Assembly: GCA_017959065.1 (NCBI GenBank) | Contig: JAGDBK010000053.1 | Location: 1 to 38,175 of the forward strand | Length of the DNA stretch: 38,175 nucleotides | Direction: 5' to 3' | Source of the DNA: Clostridia bacterium | GTDB taxonomy: Bacteria > Bacillota > Clostridia > Oscillospirales > CAG-272 | Shown here: positions 15,872-23,237 of the stretch, one piece after another | How positions within the stretch are numbered: position 1 is the first letter of the stretch | Layout of the letters: each line of letters begins with the position of its first letter | The notes under the pieces: model-generated | The model's database searches: none | Told to the model about the DNA's origin: nothing | Seen by the model: the letters and a program-made list of their open reading frames with translations, nothing else | Position numbers and translations under genes: made by a program

Positions 15872-16693
15872 TCAATCGATCTTCATCATGACCGGTTTTC
15901 CTTCATGGAACACGGTAACGTATCCGAATCCGGCTTCCTTCAGCATTTCATATGCCCTTTTTATGCCGGCTCCGACGTATTTCGTCCCGTGGGTGTCCGA
16001 TCCGCATGTCACCATCTCGCCGCCGAGTTCGCGGTAGTATTTTACCAGTTCGAAACTCGGAAGGGTCCTGTCGCCGCCGTGCCTCATCGTCGAGGTGTTT
16101 ATCTCAAGAGATTTGCCGCTCTGGATCATTTTCCTGAAGAATTCGCCTATCGAGGCGTAATGACGCTTGAAATCGATATCTTTTCCGTCTTCGGTGACAT
16201 ATCTGTGCATATATGTGATATGCGCTATGGTATTAATCTGCTTGAAATCGCAGAGCATCGAGAGATATCTCAGACTTGCCTCGAACAGCCGCTCTATGGA
16301 TTCCTGATCCATCTTCCCGTAATCGTATCCGCAGAAATCCTGCCTTCCGGGAAGGTTGTGAATCGATCCGAGAACATAGTCGAATTTCATTGAGGATATA
16401 AGATCGTACACATGGGAAGGATACTCCTCTGCCTGTCCCAGCTCGATGCCGAGGGATATGCGGAGCCTGTCCGAGTACTTTTCTCTTGCAGCCTCTATAT
16501 CTTTTGCGGCGGATACGGGATCTGCCCGTTCCCCCCACTCGACCACTCCGTTGACCTCATAGTGATCTGTGACGGCCAGTTCCGACATGCCGGCCTTAAT
16601 GGCTGCCTCGCAAAGGGCGTCTATCTGAGTCGTAGGCTCGTCTCCTACGTCAAATGAGTACTTGGAATGAGAATGGCAGTCTGCGTAATACAT
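15872..16693 (-). CDS. PHP-domain phosphatase, HisJ-like (copy 1)
   Basis: The start chosen is the ATG at 16693 (MYYADCHSHSKYS), matching the N-terminus of the two other copies; the GTG at 16702 adds only three residues. The 273-residue protein has the PHP metal-binding motifs in order: DCHSHS at 5-10, TDHYE near 44, GIELGQ near 85, GSIH near 113 and CGSDTHG near 230. The family includes histidinol-phosphate phosphatase (HisJ/HisK) and related phosphoesterases using a trinuclear metal centre. No histidine biosynthesis gene is nearby, so a different phosphate ester is possible. It heads the operon running to GlyRS, with its own promoter at 16776 and downstream of the rnpB terminator. Confidence 0.8.
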   Translation of the reverse strand: MYYADCHSHSKYSFDVGDEPTTQIDALCEAAIKAGMSELAVTDHYEVNGVVEWGERADPVSAAKDIEAAREKYSDRLRISLGIELGQAEEYPSHVYDLISSMKFDYVLGSIHNLPGRQDFCGYDYGKMDQESIERLFEASLRYLSMLCDFKQINTIAHITYMHRYVTEDGKDIDFKRHYASIGEFFRKMIQSGKSLEINTSTMRHGGDRTLPSFELVKYYRELGGEMVTCGSDTHGTKYVGAGIKRAYEMLKEAGFGYVTVFHEGKPVMMKID

Positions 16694-16775
16694 AAAAATC
16701 ACTTCTTTTCCGGGGATCAGAGCAGACCGCTGCAGTACTCGGCGGTGCTCCAGTCCTAAAAATTATTCCACTGTA

Positions 16776-16784
16776 ATTATACCA
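16776..16784 (-). promoter_or_regulatory. Extended -10 promoter for the PHP1-MutS-Lrp-AAT-LCP-GlyRS operon
   Basis: On the minus strand TATAAT (16781-16776) is preceded by TGG (16784-16782), giving the extended -10 TGNTATAAT. A TTGACG lies only 12 bases upstream, too close to act as the -35. Transcription would start near 16769 and give a leader of about 75 bases before the first PHP gene. Confidence 0.6.
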
Positions 16785-16868
16785 CATCAGTCCCGTCAAT
16801 AAAAGCCTTTGAGGCAATTTTTGAGAATGCCCGCCGCCTGACGGACCGTAACTGTCTTAAGTGAGAAG

Positions 16869-16909
16869 CAAAAAAGAAAAAGCCATTCCACGTTTTGCGA
16901 AATGGCTGA
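16869..16909 (-). terminator. Intrinsic terminator of rnpB
   Basis: On the minus strand AGCCATT (16907-16901) pairs with AATGGCT (16887-16881), followed directly by TTTTCTTTTTT. It lies just after the 3' end of the RNase P RNA. Confidence 0.85.
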
Positions 16910-16911
16910 AA

Positions 16912-17304
16912 ATTGCCGGTGCAACTGTAAGCCGGGTTCTGTAAAAAGACTTTCGTCTTTTCCGCGACCATCTATCTTTGCTGCACGTTACCGTACAGCT
17001 CCGGGAATGCTCCCGTGCCACCCGCAGGCATTAGCCGGGCAAGCAAGCCTGCATACGGTGTTGCTTCGGATAGGGTTTACAGGGCTTCACAGTCACCTGC
17101 AAAGCCGGTGAGCTCTTACCTCGCCTTTCCACCCTTACTGCGTAGAACCGCAGCGGTATATCTCTGTTGCACTCTCCCGGACAGCGATCCTTTGGGAAAG
17201 CTGTCGGCGGACGTTATCCGTTATCCTGCCCTACGAAGCCCGGACTTTCCTCATAATAAAACCTTTCGGCATGATATTACGCGGCCGCGCGTCGCACCGG
17301 CAAT
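16912..17304 (-). ncRNA. rnpB: RNase P RNA
   Basis: Read on the minus strand, the RNA contains the family's hallmark segments: GAGGAAAGTCCGGGCT near the 5' end, AGAGTGCAACAGAGATA and the GGGTGGAAAGGCG region in the middle, and GAACCCGGCTTACAG near the 3' end. The ends form helix P1: ATTGCCGGTGC at the 5' end pairs with GCACCGGCAAT at the 3' end, which sets the boundaries to within a few bases and gives about 393 nucleotides. It is the catalytic RNA that removes 5' leaders from pre-tRNAs. It lies between PHP copies 2 and 1, in the same direction, with its own consensus promoter and its own terminator. Confidence 0.96.
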
Positions 17305-17307
17305 AAA

Positions 17308-17336
17308 ATTATATTCGTTTCATACCGCCCTGTCAA
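17308..17336 (-). promoter_or_regulatory. Consensus sigma-A promoter of rnpB
   Basis: TTGACA (17336-17331), a 17-base spacer and TATAAT (17313-17308) on the minus strand form a perfect consensus. The predicted start near 17301 agrees with the 5' end of helix P1. Confidence 0.93.
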
Positions 17337-17414
17337 GAATCGGGCATGCGTCAGTGTTCCGGGACCGCTAAATGATCTGCATACCGTTACCCCGAAAGCG
17401 GATCATGTTTCCTG

Positions 17415-18257
17415 TCAGCGGTCTATCCTCTCCATTACCGGTTTGCCTTCATGAAAAACGGTGATGTACCTGAAGCCTGTATCGGCGAGAAATCCGTAAG
17501 TGCTTTTAATTCCGTTTCCTATACCGTAATCGTCTATCCCGTGCGTATCAGAACCGAAAGTCACCATTTCTCCTCCGGTCTCCCTGTAGAGCCGGATAAG
17601 TTCATGGCACGGAAGCGTAAGATCGCTGCACACGCACATCGACTGCGTGTTGACCTCGAGAGCCTTGCCGTTCCTGATCATTTTTCTGTACAGTTCCCTG
17701 AGCGGTTCATAGTGCTTCCCGAAGTCCATCTCCCTTCCGGCTGCCCTGACGAATTTATGCATATAGTTGAAATGCGCCAGCGAGTTGACCTGAGGGACAT
17801 CGCAGATCGTCATAAGGTATTTGAGGCTGAGGTCGAACAGGTCCTCGATCTCCTCCTGACTCATGTTCGCATAATCGAAGAAGGCGAAATCCTGTATCCC
17901 GGGCATAGTATGTAGTGACCCGAGCGCATAGTCAAACTTGATCTTGGAAAACAGTTCCTCAACGTGTTCCGGGTACTCCTCCGGCTGTCCCAGTTCGACG
18001 CCGAACGAGACATGCAGCCTGCCGGCATATTTCTCCTTCGCTGCTTCCACTGCTTCCCTGGCGGCTTCCGGATCGGCCTTTTTCCTGTCTTTTTCCTCAA
18101 CGATGAGGTTGACCTCATAATGGTCGGTAATGGCTATCTCAGACATACCGGCTGCTACGGCTGCATCGCAGATAGTGTCTATCTGAGCCGACGGGTCGTC
18201 CGGCGGGATCTCCTCGATCGAGTAGATCGAATGGATATGGCAGTCCGCGTAGTACAT
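17415..18257 (-). CDS. PHP-domain phosphatase, HisJ-like (copy 2)
   Basis: The ATG at 18257 has AAGGAAGAG upstream and gives 280 residues starting MYYADCHIHSIYS. An ATG at 18278 overlaps that ribosome site. The metal-binding motifs are all kept: ADCHIHS, ITDHYEV, GVELGQPEEYP, GSLH and FGSDTHG. Compared with copies 1 and 3 it has a few extra residues near 15-20 (EEIPPDDPS) and around EEKDRKK, and a distinctive CVCSDLTLPCH stretch in place of the Gly/Arg-rich one. It follows copy 3 by 58 bases and precedes rnpB by about 110 bases. The reaction is probably phosphomonoester hydrolysis in the cytoplasm; the substrate is not known. Confidence 0.8.
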   Translation of the reverse strand: MYYADCHIHSIYSIEEIPPDDPSAQIDTICDAAVAAGMSEIAITDHYEVNLIVEEKDRKKADPEAAREAVEAAKEKYAGRLHVSFGVELGQPEEYPEHVEELFSKIKFDYALGSLHTMPGIQDFAFFDYANMSQEEIEDLFDLSLKYLMTICDVPQVNSLAHFNYMHKFVRAAGREMDFGKHYEPLRELYRKMIRNGKALEVNTQSMCVCSDLTLPCHELIRLYRETGGEMVTFGSDTHGIDDYGIGNGIKSTYGFLADTGFRYITVFHEGKPVMERIDR

Positions 18258-18315
18258 AGTATTCTCTTCCTTTCTCATTTCCCGGAAACTGAACGGATCT
18301 GTTCAGCGGTCGATC

Positions 18316-19146
18316 TCAGTCCAGTTTCTTCATGACCGGCCTTCCTTCATGGAAGACGGTGATATAACGGAACCCCGCTTCCTGAAGAAAAGCATATGTG
18401 CTCTTTATGCCGTTGCCGACACCGTAACCGCCGGTGCCGTGAGTATCCGACCCGCATGTCACCATCTCTCCGCCGAGTTCCCTGTAGTAGCGGACCAGTT
18501 CATGACTCGGGAAAGTCAGGCCCCTGCATATGGTCAGGCCGGATGTGTTGACCTCGAGCGATTTTCCGGTGCGGATCATCTTTCTGAAAAGTTCCCCGAT
18601 CGATGAATAGTGTTTCCCGAAGTCGATATCTTTTCCTGCCGCCTTTACGAATCTGTGCATAAACGTACAGTGGGCTATCGCGTTTATCCCGCTGAAATCG
18701 CATATCTGCATGAGGTATCCGAGCGTCTCCTCAAACAGGTCCTCGATCTCCTCCCGGCTCATGTCCGTATAATCGTAATAACCGAGATCCGACTTACCGG
18801 GAAGACTGTGGAGCGACCCCAGAACATAGTCGAAGCTTACCGATGACAGGAGGTCTCTGATATGGTCGGGGTATTCCTCCGCCTGACCGATCTCGATTCC
18901 GAAAGAGACCTGCAGTCTGCCGGCATATTTCTCCTTCGCGGCATTGATATCCTTCCCAGCTGCTGCGGGATCGGCTTTGACGCCGCTTTCCAGAACGGCG
19001 TTCACATCGTAATGATCCGTGACGGCGATCTCGTCCATCCCCGCTTTTATGGCAGACTCGCACAAAGCCTCTATCTGGGACGAAGGCACATCAGGGATCT
19101 CATCGTAGGAGTATTTTGAATGTGTATGGCAATCCGCGAAATACAA
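18316..19146 (-). CDS. PHP-domain phosphatase, HisJ-like (copy 3)
   Basis: Alignment to the other copies places the start at a TTG at 19146 (read as MYFADCHTHSKYS); GGAAGTGATC just before it matches the anti-Shine-Dalgarno sequence at nine of ten positions. This gives 276 residues. ADCHTHS, VTDHYDV, GIEIGQAEEYP, GSLH and CGSDTHG are all present. It is closer to copy 1 in the RKMIRTGKSLEVNTS and YRELGGEMVTCGSDTHG segments but shares with copy 2 the GNGIKSTY segment. It is the first gene of the minus-strand run and is divergent from the Mrp gene. I saw no convincing promoter for it in 19147-19300. Confidence 0.8.
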   Translation of the reverse strand: MYFADCHTHSKYSYDEIPDVPSSQIEALCESAIKAGMDEIAVTDHYDVNAVLESGVKADPAAAGKDINAAKEKYAGRLQVSFGIEIGQAEEYPDHIRDLLSSVSFDYVLGSLHSLPGKSDLGYYDYTDMSREEIEDLFEETLGYLMQICDFSGINAIAHCTFMHRFVKAAGKDIDFGKHYSSIGELFRKMIRTGKSLEVNTSGLTICRGLTFPSHELVRYYRELGGEMVTCGSDTHGTGGYGVGNGIKSTYAFLQEAGFRYITVFHEGRPVMKKLD

Positions 19147-19279
19147 TTGATCACTTCCCAATCTGAATCATTATTGAATTGAAAAAAAGCTGTCATGTTG
19201 TGCAGGCGCATTTCAGGCGACCGTCACCGGATGCACCCTGAAGCATTCCGGCGCTTCCGGCGAAAAAATCCCCATCTCC

Positions 19280-19308
19280 TTGATTCGCTGGTCCTGTGAT
19301 GATATAAT
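19280..19308 (+). promoter_or_regulatory. Promoter of the Mrp/Nbp35 gene
   Basis: TTGATT at 19280-19285, a 17-base spacer and a perfect TATAAT at 19303-19308. The start site would be near 19315, only about 26 bases before the ATG at 19341, which has GGAGG at 19331-19335. Confidence 0.8.
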
Positions 19309-19340
19309 ACACGCAGAAACAGATTATCTTGGAGGTCAAT

Positions 19341-20186
19341 ATGTCCGATAGCAACGAAAACACTTGTACCCATGACTGTTCGACATGCAGCGCGAACTGT
19401 TCGTCAAGGCAGCAGGAATCCCTTCTCGAGCCCGCCAACGAGATGTCCGAAATCAAGCACGTGATCGCGGTCGTTTCCGGAAAAGGCGGCGTCGGCAAGT
19501 CTCTCGTTTCCTCAATGCTCTCAGTACTGATGCGCAGAAGAGGATACGGGACAGCTCTCCTGGATGCCGATATAACGGGACCGTCCGTTCCCAAATCGCT
19601 CGGAGTATCCGGCGAGGTAACGGGAACGGAAAAGGCGATTTTCCCGCTCAAAAGCACAACAGGGATCGAGGTCATGTCGATCAATCTGCTTCTCCAGTCC
19701 GAAGACCGTCCGGTAGTATGGCGCGGCCCGGTCATTTCCGGGACGGTGAAACAGTTCTGGACAGACGTGGTCTGGGGAGACATAGATTATATGTTCATCG
19801 ATATGCCTCCCGGAACGGGAGACGTTCCCCTTACCGTATTCCAGTCTATACCGGTCGACGGGATAATCATTGTCGCAAGTCCTCAGGACCTGGTATCCAT
19901 GATCGTGAAAAAGGCAGTCAATATGGCGAAACTCATGAACATCCCGATCCTTGGGTTCGTTGAGAACATGAGCTATGCCGTTTGCCCGGACTGCGGCAAA
20001 AAGATTGAACTTTTCGGAAAAAGCAATCTTGAGGAAGTCGCCTCGGAATTCGGCACGGAGGTTCTCGCCAGAATACCGCTCGATCCGGCTCTGTCGGCGC
20101 TTTGCGATAAAGGAATAATCGAACTGTTTGAAAACAGTTATCTCGATCAGGCGGCGGACAGGATAGAGGAAAAGCTGCCTGTCTGA
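19341..20186 (+). CDS. Mrp/Nbp35-family Fe-S cluster carrier ATPase
   Basis: The ATG at 19341 follows GGAGG and gives 281 residues. The N-terminus is Cys-rich (C9, C13, C16, C20), like the N-terminal cluster site of Nbp35. The deviant Walker A is GKGGVGKS at 47-54, followed by DADITGPSVPKSLG, the family motif WRGPVISG and IDMPPGTGD. A CPDC motif at 215-218 is the pair that binds a bridging [4Fe-4S] cluster at the dimer interface. The protein receives and delivers Fe-S clusters to apo-enzymes in the cytoplasm. The neighbouring hydrogenase needs many clusters, which fits. It has its own promoter and terminator. The combination of an N-terminal Cys tetrad with CPDC makes it closer to Nbp35 than to short ApbC forms. 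Confidence 0.9.
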   Translation: MSDSNENTCTHDCSTCSANCSSRQQESLLEPANEMSEIKHVIAVVSGKGGVGKSLVSSMLSVLMRRRGYGTALLDADITGPSVPKSLGVSGEVTGTEKAIFPLKSTTGIEVMSINLLLQSEDRPVVWRGPVISGTVKQFWTDVVWGDIDYMFIDMPPGTGDVPLTVFQSIPVDGIIIVASPQDLVSMIVKKAVNMAKLMNIPILGFVENMSYAVCPDCGKKIELFGKSNLEEVASEFGTEVLARIPLDPALSALCDKGIIELFENSYLDQAADRIEEKLPV

Positions 20187-20212
20187 CGGTTTGAAACATA
20201 CCTCTCCATATT

Positions 20213-20244
20213 AAGGCGTATCCGCGTGCGGATACGCCTTTTCC
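20213..20244 (+). terminator. Intrinsic terminator after the Mrp gene
   Basis: A perfect 12-bp stem (20213-20224 with 20229-20240) and a CGTG tetraloop are followed by TTCCGTTT. It lies between convergent genes and the stem can also serve the minus strand, though that side has only TTAATAT. Confidence 0.8.
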
Positions 20245-20280
20245 GTTTCAGCCATGTCTGAACCCGAGATAACAAAGGCA

Positions 20281-20487
20281 CTATTCAGCCGAAGCCTCGA
20301 AGCCGGCCGCTTTGACCGCTTCGATAAGAATCGTATCTGAAATTTCTTCTTTTGACTCCACAGTTGCCTTTTTTGACTTAAGGTCGACTTTGACCTTTTT
20401 TACGCCGGGTACGCTGGAAAGTGCCTTTTCAACGGAAGACTGGCAGTGCTCGCACATCATTCCATCGACTGAAAGTGTCTTTTTCAT
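20281..20487 (-). CDS. Heavy-metal-associated domain protein (CopZ-like)
   Basis: The start is the ATG at 20487 with GAGGAG at 20494-20499, giving 68 residues. The sequence is one complete HMA ferredoxin-like domain with the metal site GMMCEHC (Cys12 and Cys15). The LSSVPGVKKVKVDL and IIEAVKAAGFEA-type segments are typical. It should bind Cu(I) or another soft metal in the cytoplasm and hand it to a P-type ATPase or regulator. No CopA or CopY gene is in the window. A longer frame extending upstream to 20598 has no ribosome site and crosses the promoter. Confidence 0.85.
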   Translation of the reverse strand: MKKTLSVDGMMCEHCQSSVEKALSSVPGVKKVKVDLKSKKATVESKEEISDTILIEAVKAAGFEASAE

Positions 20488-20539
20488 AAAAATCTCCTCG
20501 AATATCTGATGAAATACAATATTATAATTTGCCGTTTCA

Positions 20540-20568
20540 ATTATACACTTTTTTGTCTGACAGTGAAA
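20540..20568 (-). promoter_or_regulatory. Candidate promoter of the HMA-domain gene
   Basis: On the minus strand TTTCAC (20568-20563), 17 bases, then TATAAT (20545-20540). The -10 is perfect and the -35 weak. The start site would be about 45 bases before the ATG. Confidence 0.5.
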
Positions 20569-20673
20569 CTCCGGCAGCAGAAAAAGCGGTATTCCCACTC
20601 GAGAGCAGCAGCCTCAAAAAAATAGAACAAAAACACGTAAAAACACTTTTTAAAGTATGGATTTTTTTATCTG

Positions 20674-20686
20674 TATAATGTATAAT
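20674..20686 (+). promoter_or_regulatory. Tandem TATAAT -10 elements of the hydrogenase operon
   Basis: TATAAT occurs twice, at 20674-20679 and 20681-20686, in a very AT-rich stretch about 100 bases before the first hydrogenase gene. The -35 elements are poor (for example TGGATT at 20658 for the second). A further TTGATT at 20694-20699 could serve a start that overlaps the Rex site. The exact promoter is not settled. Confidence 0.45.
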
Positions 20687-20723
20687 AATTATATTGATTT
20701 TAGGAATCTTTTGGGGTGAATGA

Positions 20724-20741
20724 TTGTTAATTTTTTAACAA
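20724..20741. promoter_or_regulatory. Rex operator upstream of the hydrogenase operon
   Basis: TTGTTAATTTTTTAACAA is a perfect inverted repeat, extended by one A/T pair on each side (20723-20742). It matches the clostridial Rex consensus TTGTTAANNNNTTAACAA at every defined position. Rex represses fermentative and redox genes when the NADH/NAD+ ratio is low and is released by NADH. The site lies about 45 bases before the start codon of the NuoE-like subunit, at or downstream of the start of transcription. It fits control of an NADH-linked hydrogenase. The symmetry could also be read as a small RNA hairpin. Confidence 0.85.
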
Positions 20742-20785
20742 TGTTTCTCTAAAAACTTACATTTCCTTTTAGGAGGCAAGGTTTA

Positions 20786-21280
20786 ATGAAAAAGAAACAG
20801 ACCACTATTCCCTTTAAGGGGACTCAGGCTCAGGAAGAGAAGCTTGAAAATCTGATCGCTAAGAACAAAGACGTACCCGGCGCTCTTCTTCCCATCCTTC
20901 AGGGCGCGCAGGAAATCTACGGCTACCTTCCGAAAGAAGTAATCAGGATCATTGCTTTGAGAATGGACAAATCCATTTCGGAAGTCTACGGCGTAGCTTC
21001 CTTCTATTCTCAGTTCAATCTTTCTCCGAAGGGCGAATACGCTATTTCGATTTGTCTGGGTACTGCATGCTATGTCAAGGGATCCGGAAAGATTATGGAA
21101 GAATTTGAGAAGGAGCTCGGAATCTCCTCCGGCGAGACCACTCCGGACGGCAAATTCAGCCTCAACGATACCCGCTGCATCGGCGCGTGCGGACTTGCTC
21201 CCGTATGCATGATCAACTCTGACGTTTACGGAAGACTCGTTCCCGCCGACGTTAAGAAGATACTCGATAAATACCGCTGA
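20786..21280 (+). CDS. hydC: NADH-linked [FeFe] hydrogenase, NuoE-like [2Fe-2S] subunit
   Basis: The 164-residue protein starts at the ATG at 20786 behind AGGAGG at 20771-20776. It is a NuoE/HndA-type thioredoxin-like ferredoxin: an N-terminal helical part (LLPILQGAQEIYGYLPKEV, SEVYGVASFYSQF) and a [2Fe-2S] site C90-x4-C95 and C131-x3-C135 (CLGTAC, CIGAC). In electron-bifurcating hydrogenases it is the smallest subunit and forms part of the electron path between the flavin subunit and the H-cluster subunit. It is the first gene of the operon and lies just after the Rex site. The hydC symbol follows the HydABC naming of Thermotoga and Moorella; HndA is the equivalent in Desulfovibrio. Confidence 0.9.
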   Translation: MKKKQTTIPFKGTQAQEEKLENLIAKNKDVPGALLPILQGAQEIYGYLPKEVIRIIALRMDKSISEVYGVASFYSQFNLSPKGEYAISICLGTACYVKGSGKIMEEFEKELGISSGETTPDGKFSLNDTRCIGACGLAPVCMINSDVYGRLVPADVKKILDKYR

Positions 21281-21389
21281 GCGCTGATGCTCCGGTTGCG
21301 TGCAATCCGTACGCGTTTTCCGGGGTCCGCACCAGCTTGACACTCTTTGCTTAATCCAGAAATATTACGAAAGGAATTCCACCTAGATT

Positions 21390-23219
21390 ATGAAAACTCT
21401 TGAAGAACTCAATGCTGTAAGAGAAAAAATTAAAAACAGAGTTTCCATACAGCGTGACACCGATTCCGGTACAAGGATCGTTGTCGGTATGGCGACCTGT
21501 GGTATTGCCGCCGGTGCCACTCCCGTGTTTGAAGCACTGAAAGAGGAAGCAGCCGGAATCAAGGACGGTTCAGTTGAAGTTACTATGACAGGATGCATAG
21601 GCATCTGCCAGTTTGAGCCCGTCGTTGAGGTCACCCGTCCCGGGGAAGAAAAGGTCACATATGTGAAGATGACCGCCGAAAAGGCAAAAGAAGTATTTGA
21701 AAAGCATGTCATCGGCGGACAGCCTGTCGTGGAGTATTCGCTTACCGACACCAATTTTTACAAGAAGCAGACCCGTGTTGCTCTCAGAAACTGCGGTTTC
21801 ATCAACCCGGAAGATATAGACGAGTACATCGGTGTAGACGGATATCAGGCACTCGCAAAGGTCATCACGACCATGACTCCCGAAGATGTCATCAAGTGCA
21901 TCCTTGATTCGGGTCTTCGCGGAAGAGGCGGCGCCGGATTCCCCACCGGCAGAAAATGGGATTTTGCCGCCAAGGTAAAGTCCGACAAGAAATATGTATG
22001 CTGCAATGCCGACGAAGGCGACCCCGGAGCGTTCATGGACCGTTCCGTGCTTGAGGGTGATCCCCATGCTGTAATCGAGGCAATGGCAATCGCCGGATAC
22101 GCAATCGGTTCTGACGAAGGTTACATATACGTAAGGGCCGAGTACCCGATCGCGATCAAGCGTCTCCAGATAGCTATCGATCAGGCTCATGAGTACGGCC
22201 TCCTCGGCAAGAACATCTTCGGTACGAATTTCAGTTTCGACATTCAGCTGAGATTCGGCGCAGGCGCGTTCGTCTGCGGAGAAGAGACGGCTCTTATGAC
22301 CTCAATAGAGGGCAACCGCGGCGAGCCCCGTCCCCGTCCTCCGTTCCCCGCTGTCAAGGGTCTGTTCGGCAAGCCCACGATACTCAACAACGTTGAGACA
22401 TATGCAAACGTTGCTCAGATCATCAACAAGGGTCCGGAATGGTTCGCTTCGATGGGAACGGAAAAGTCGAAGGGCACCAAGGTGTTCGCTCTCGGCGGAA
22501 AGATAAACAAGACCGGACTTGTGGAGATCCCGATGGGCACTACTCTCCGCGAAGTCATCGAAGATATCGGCGGCGGCATCCCGAACGGCAAGAAATTCAA
22601 GGCTGCCCAGACAGGCGGTCCTTCAGGCGGATGCATCCCCGCTTCCCTGATAGACACTCCGATGGATTATGAGAGCCTCATAGCGATCGGCTCCATGATG
22701 GGTTCCGGCGGTCTTATAGTAATGGACGAAGACACCTGTATGGTCGACATAGCTAAGTTCTTCCTCACATTCACGGTCGACGAATCCTGCGGAAAATGCA
22801 CTCCCTGCCGCGTCGGCACGATGCGTCTGCTCGAAATACTCAATAAGATAACATCCGGAAACGGCGAGATGGAAGATCTCGACCGTCTTGAAGAGCTCTG
22901 CAACTACATCAAGTCCGCATCTCTGTGCGGTCTCGGTCAGACAGCTCCCAACCCCGTTCTTTCAACACTGCGTTATTTCCGTGACGAGTATGAAGCCCAT
23001 ATCCGTGACAAGAAATGTCCTGCGGGCGTCTGCAAAGCCCTTCTGTCATATACTATCGATCCTGAAAAGTGCAAAGGTTGTACTCTCTGCGCACGCAACT
23101 GTCCGGCCAGCGCAATTACCGGCACAGTTAAACAGCCTCATGTGATCGATCCTGAAAAGTGCATCAAGTGCGGAGCATGTATGGACAACTGCAAGTTCGG
23201 CGCAATTTCCAGAAAGTAA
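21390..23219 (+). CDS. hydB: NADH-linked [FeFe] hydrogenase, NuoF-like flavin subunit
   Basis: The 609-residue protein has three parts. Residues 1-120 are a [2Fe-2S] thioredoxin-like domain with C37 (MATCGIAAG) and CIGIC near 69-73. Residues about 130-520 are a NuoF domain with the NADH/FMN-binding loop GRGGAGFPTGRKW at 178 onward and the [4Fe-4S] motif C467-x2-C470-x2-C473. Residues 555-605 hold two [4Fe-4S] clusters, C561-C564-C567-C571 and C591-C594-C597-C601. This is the HydB/HndC layout. It oxidises NADH or reduces NAD+ and is the site of electron bifurcation in characterised complexes. The gap of 109 bases before it has no terminator, and its ribosome site (AAAGGAA) is rather distant from the ATG. 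Confidence 0.93.
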   Translation: MKTLEELNAVREKIKNRVSIQRDTDSGTRIVVGMATCGIAAGATPVFEALKEEAAGIKDGSVEVTMTGCIGICQFEPVVEVTRPGEEKVTYVKMTAEKAKEVFEKHVIGGQPVVEYSLTDTNFYKKQTRVALRNCGFINPEDIDEYIGVDGYQALAKVITTMTPEDVIKCILDSGLRGRGGAGFPTGRKWDFAAKVKSDKKYVCCNADEGDPGAFMDRSVLEGDPHAVIEAMAIAGYAIGSDEGYIYVRAEYPIAIKRLQIAIDQAHEYGLLGKNIFGTNFSFDIQLRFGAGAFVCGEETALMTSIEGNRGEPRPRPPFPAVKGLFGKPTILNNVETYANVAQIINKGPEWFASMGTEKSKGTKVFALGGKINKTGLVEIPMGTTLREVIEDIGGGIPNGKKFKAAQTGGPSGGCIPASLIDTPMDYESLIAIGSMMGSGGLIVMDEDTCMVDIAKFFLTFTVDESCGKCTPCRVGTMRLLEILNKITSGNGEMEDLDRLEELCNYIKSASLCGLGQTAPNPVLSTLRYFRDEYEAHIRDKKCPAGVCKALLSYTIDPEKCKGCTLCARNCPASAITGTVKQPHVIDPEKCIKCGACMDNCKFGAISRK

Positions 23220-23237
23220 TAGGAGGCATATGTAATA

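Noticed and set aside
16776..16799. TTGACG 12 bases upstream of TATAAT as a -35 box
   Set aside because: The spacing is far too short; the extended -10 is the better explanation.
20723..20742. The palindrome before the hydrogenase operon as an intrinsic terminator
   Set aside because: It is AT-rich, has no GC stem and no following T-run, and matches the Rex consensus exactly.
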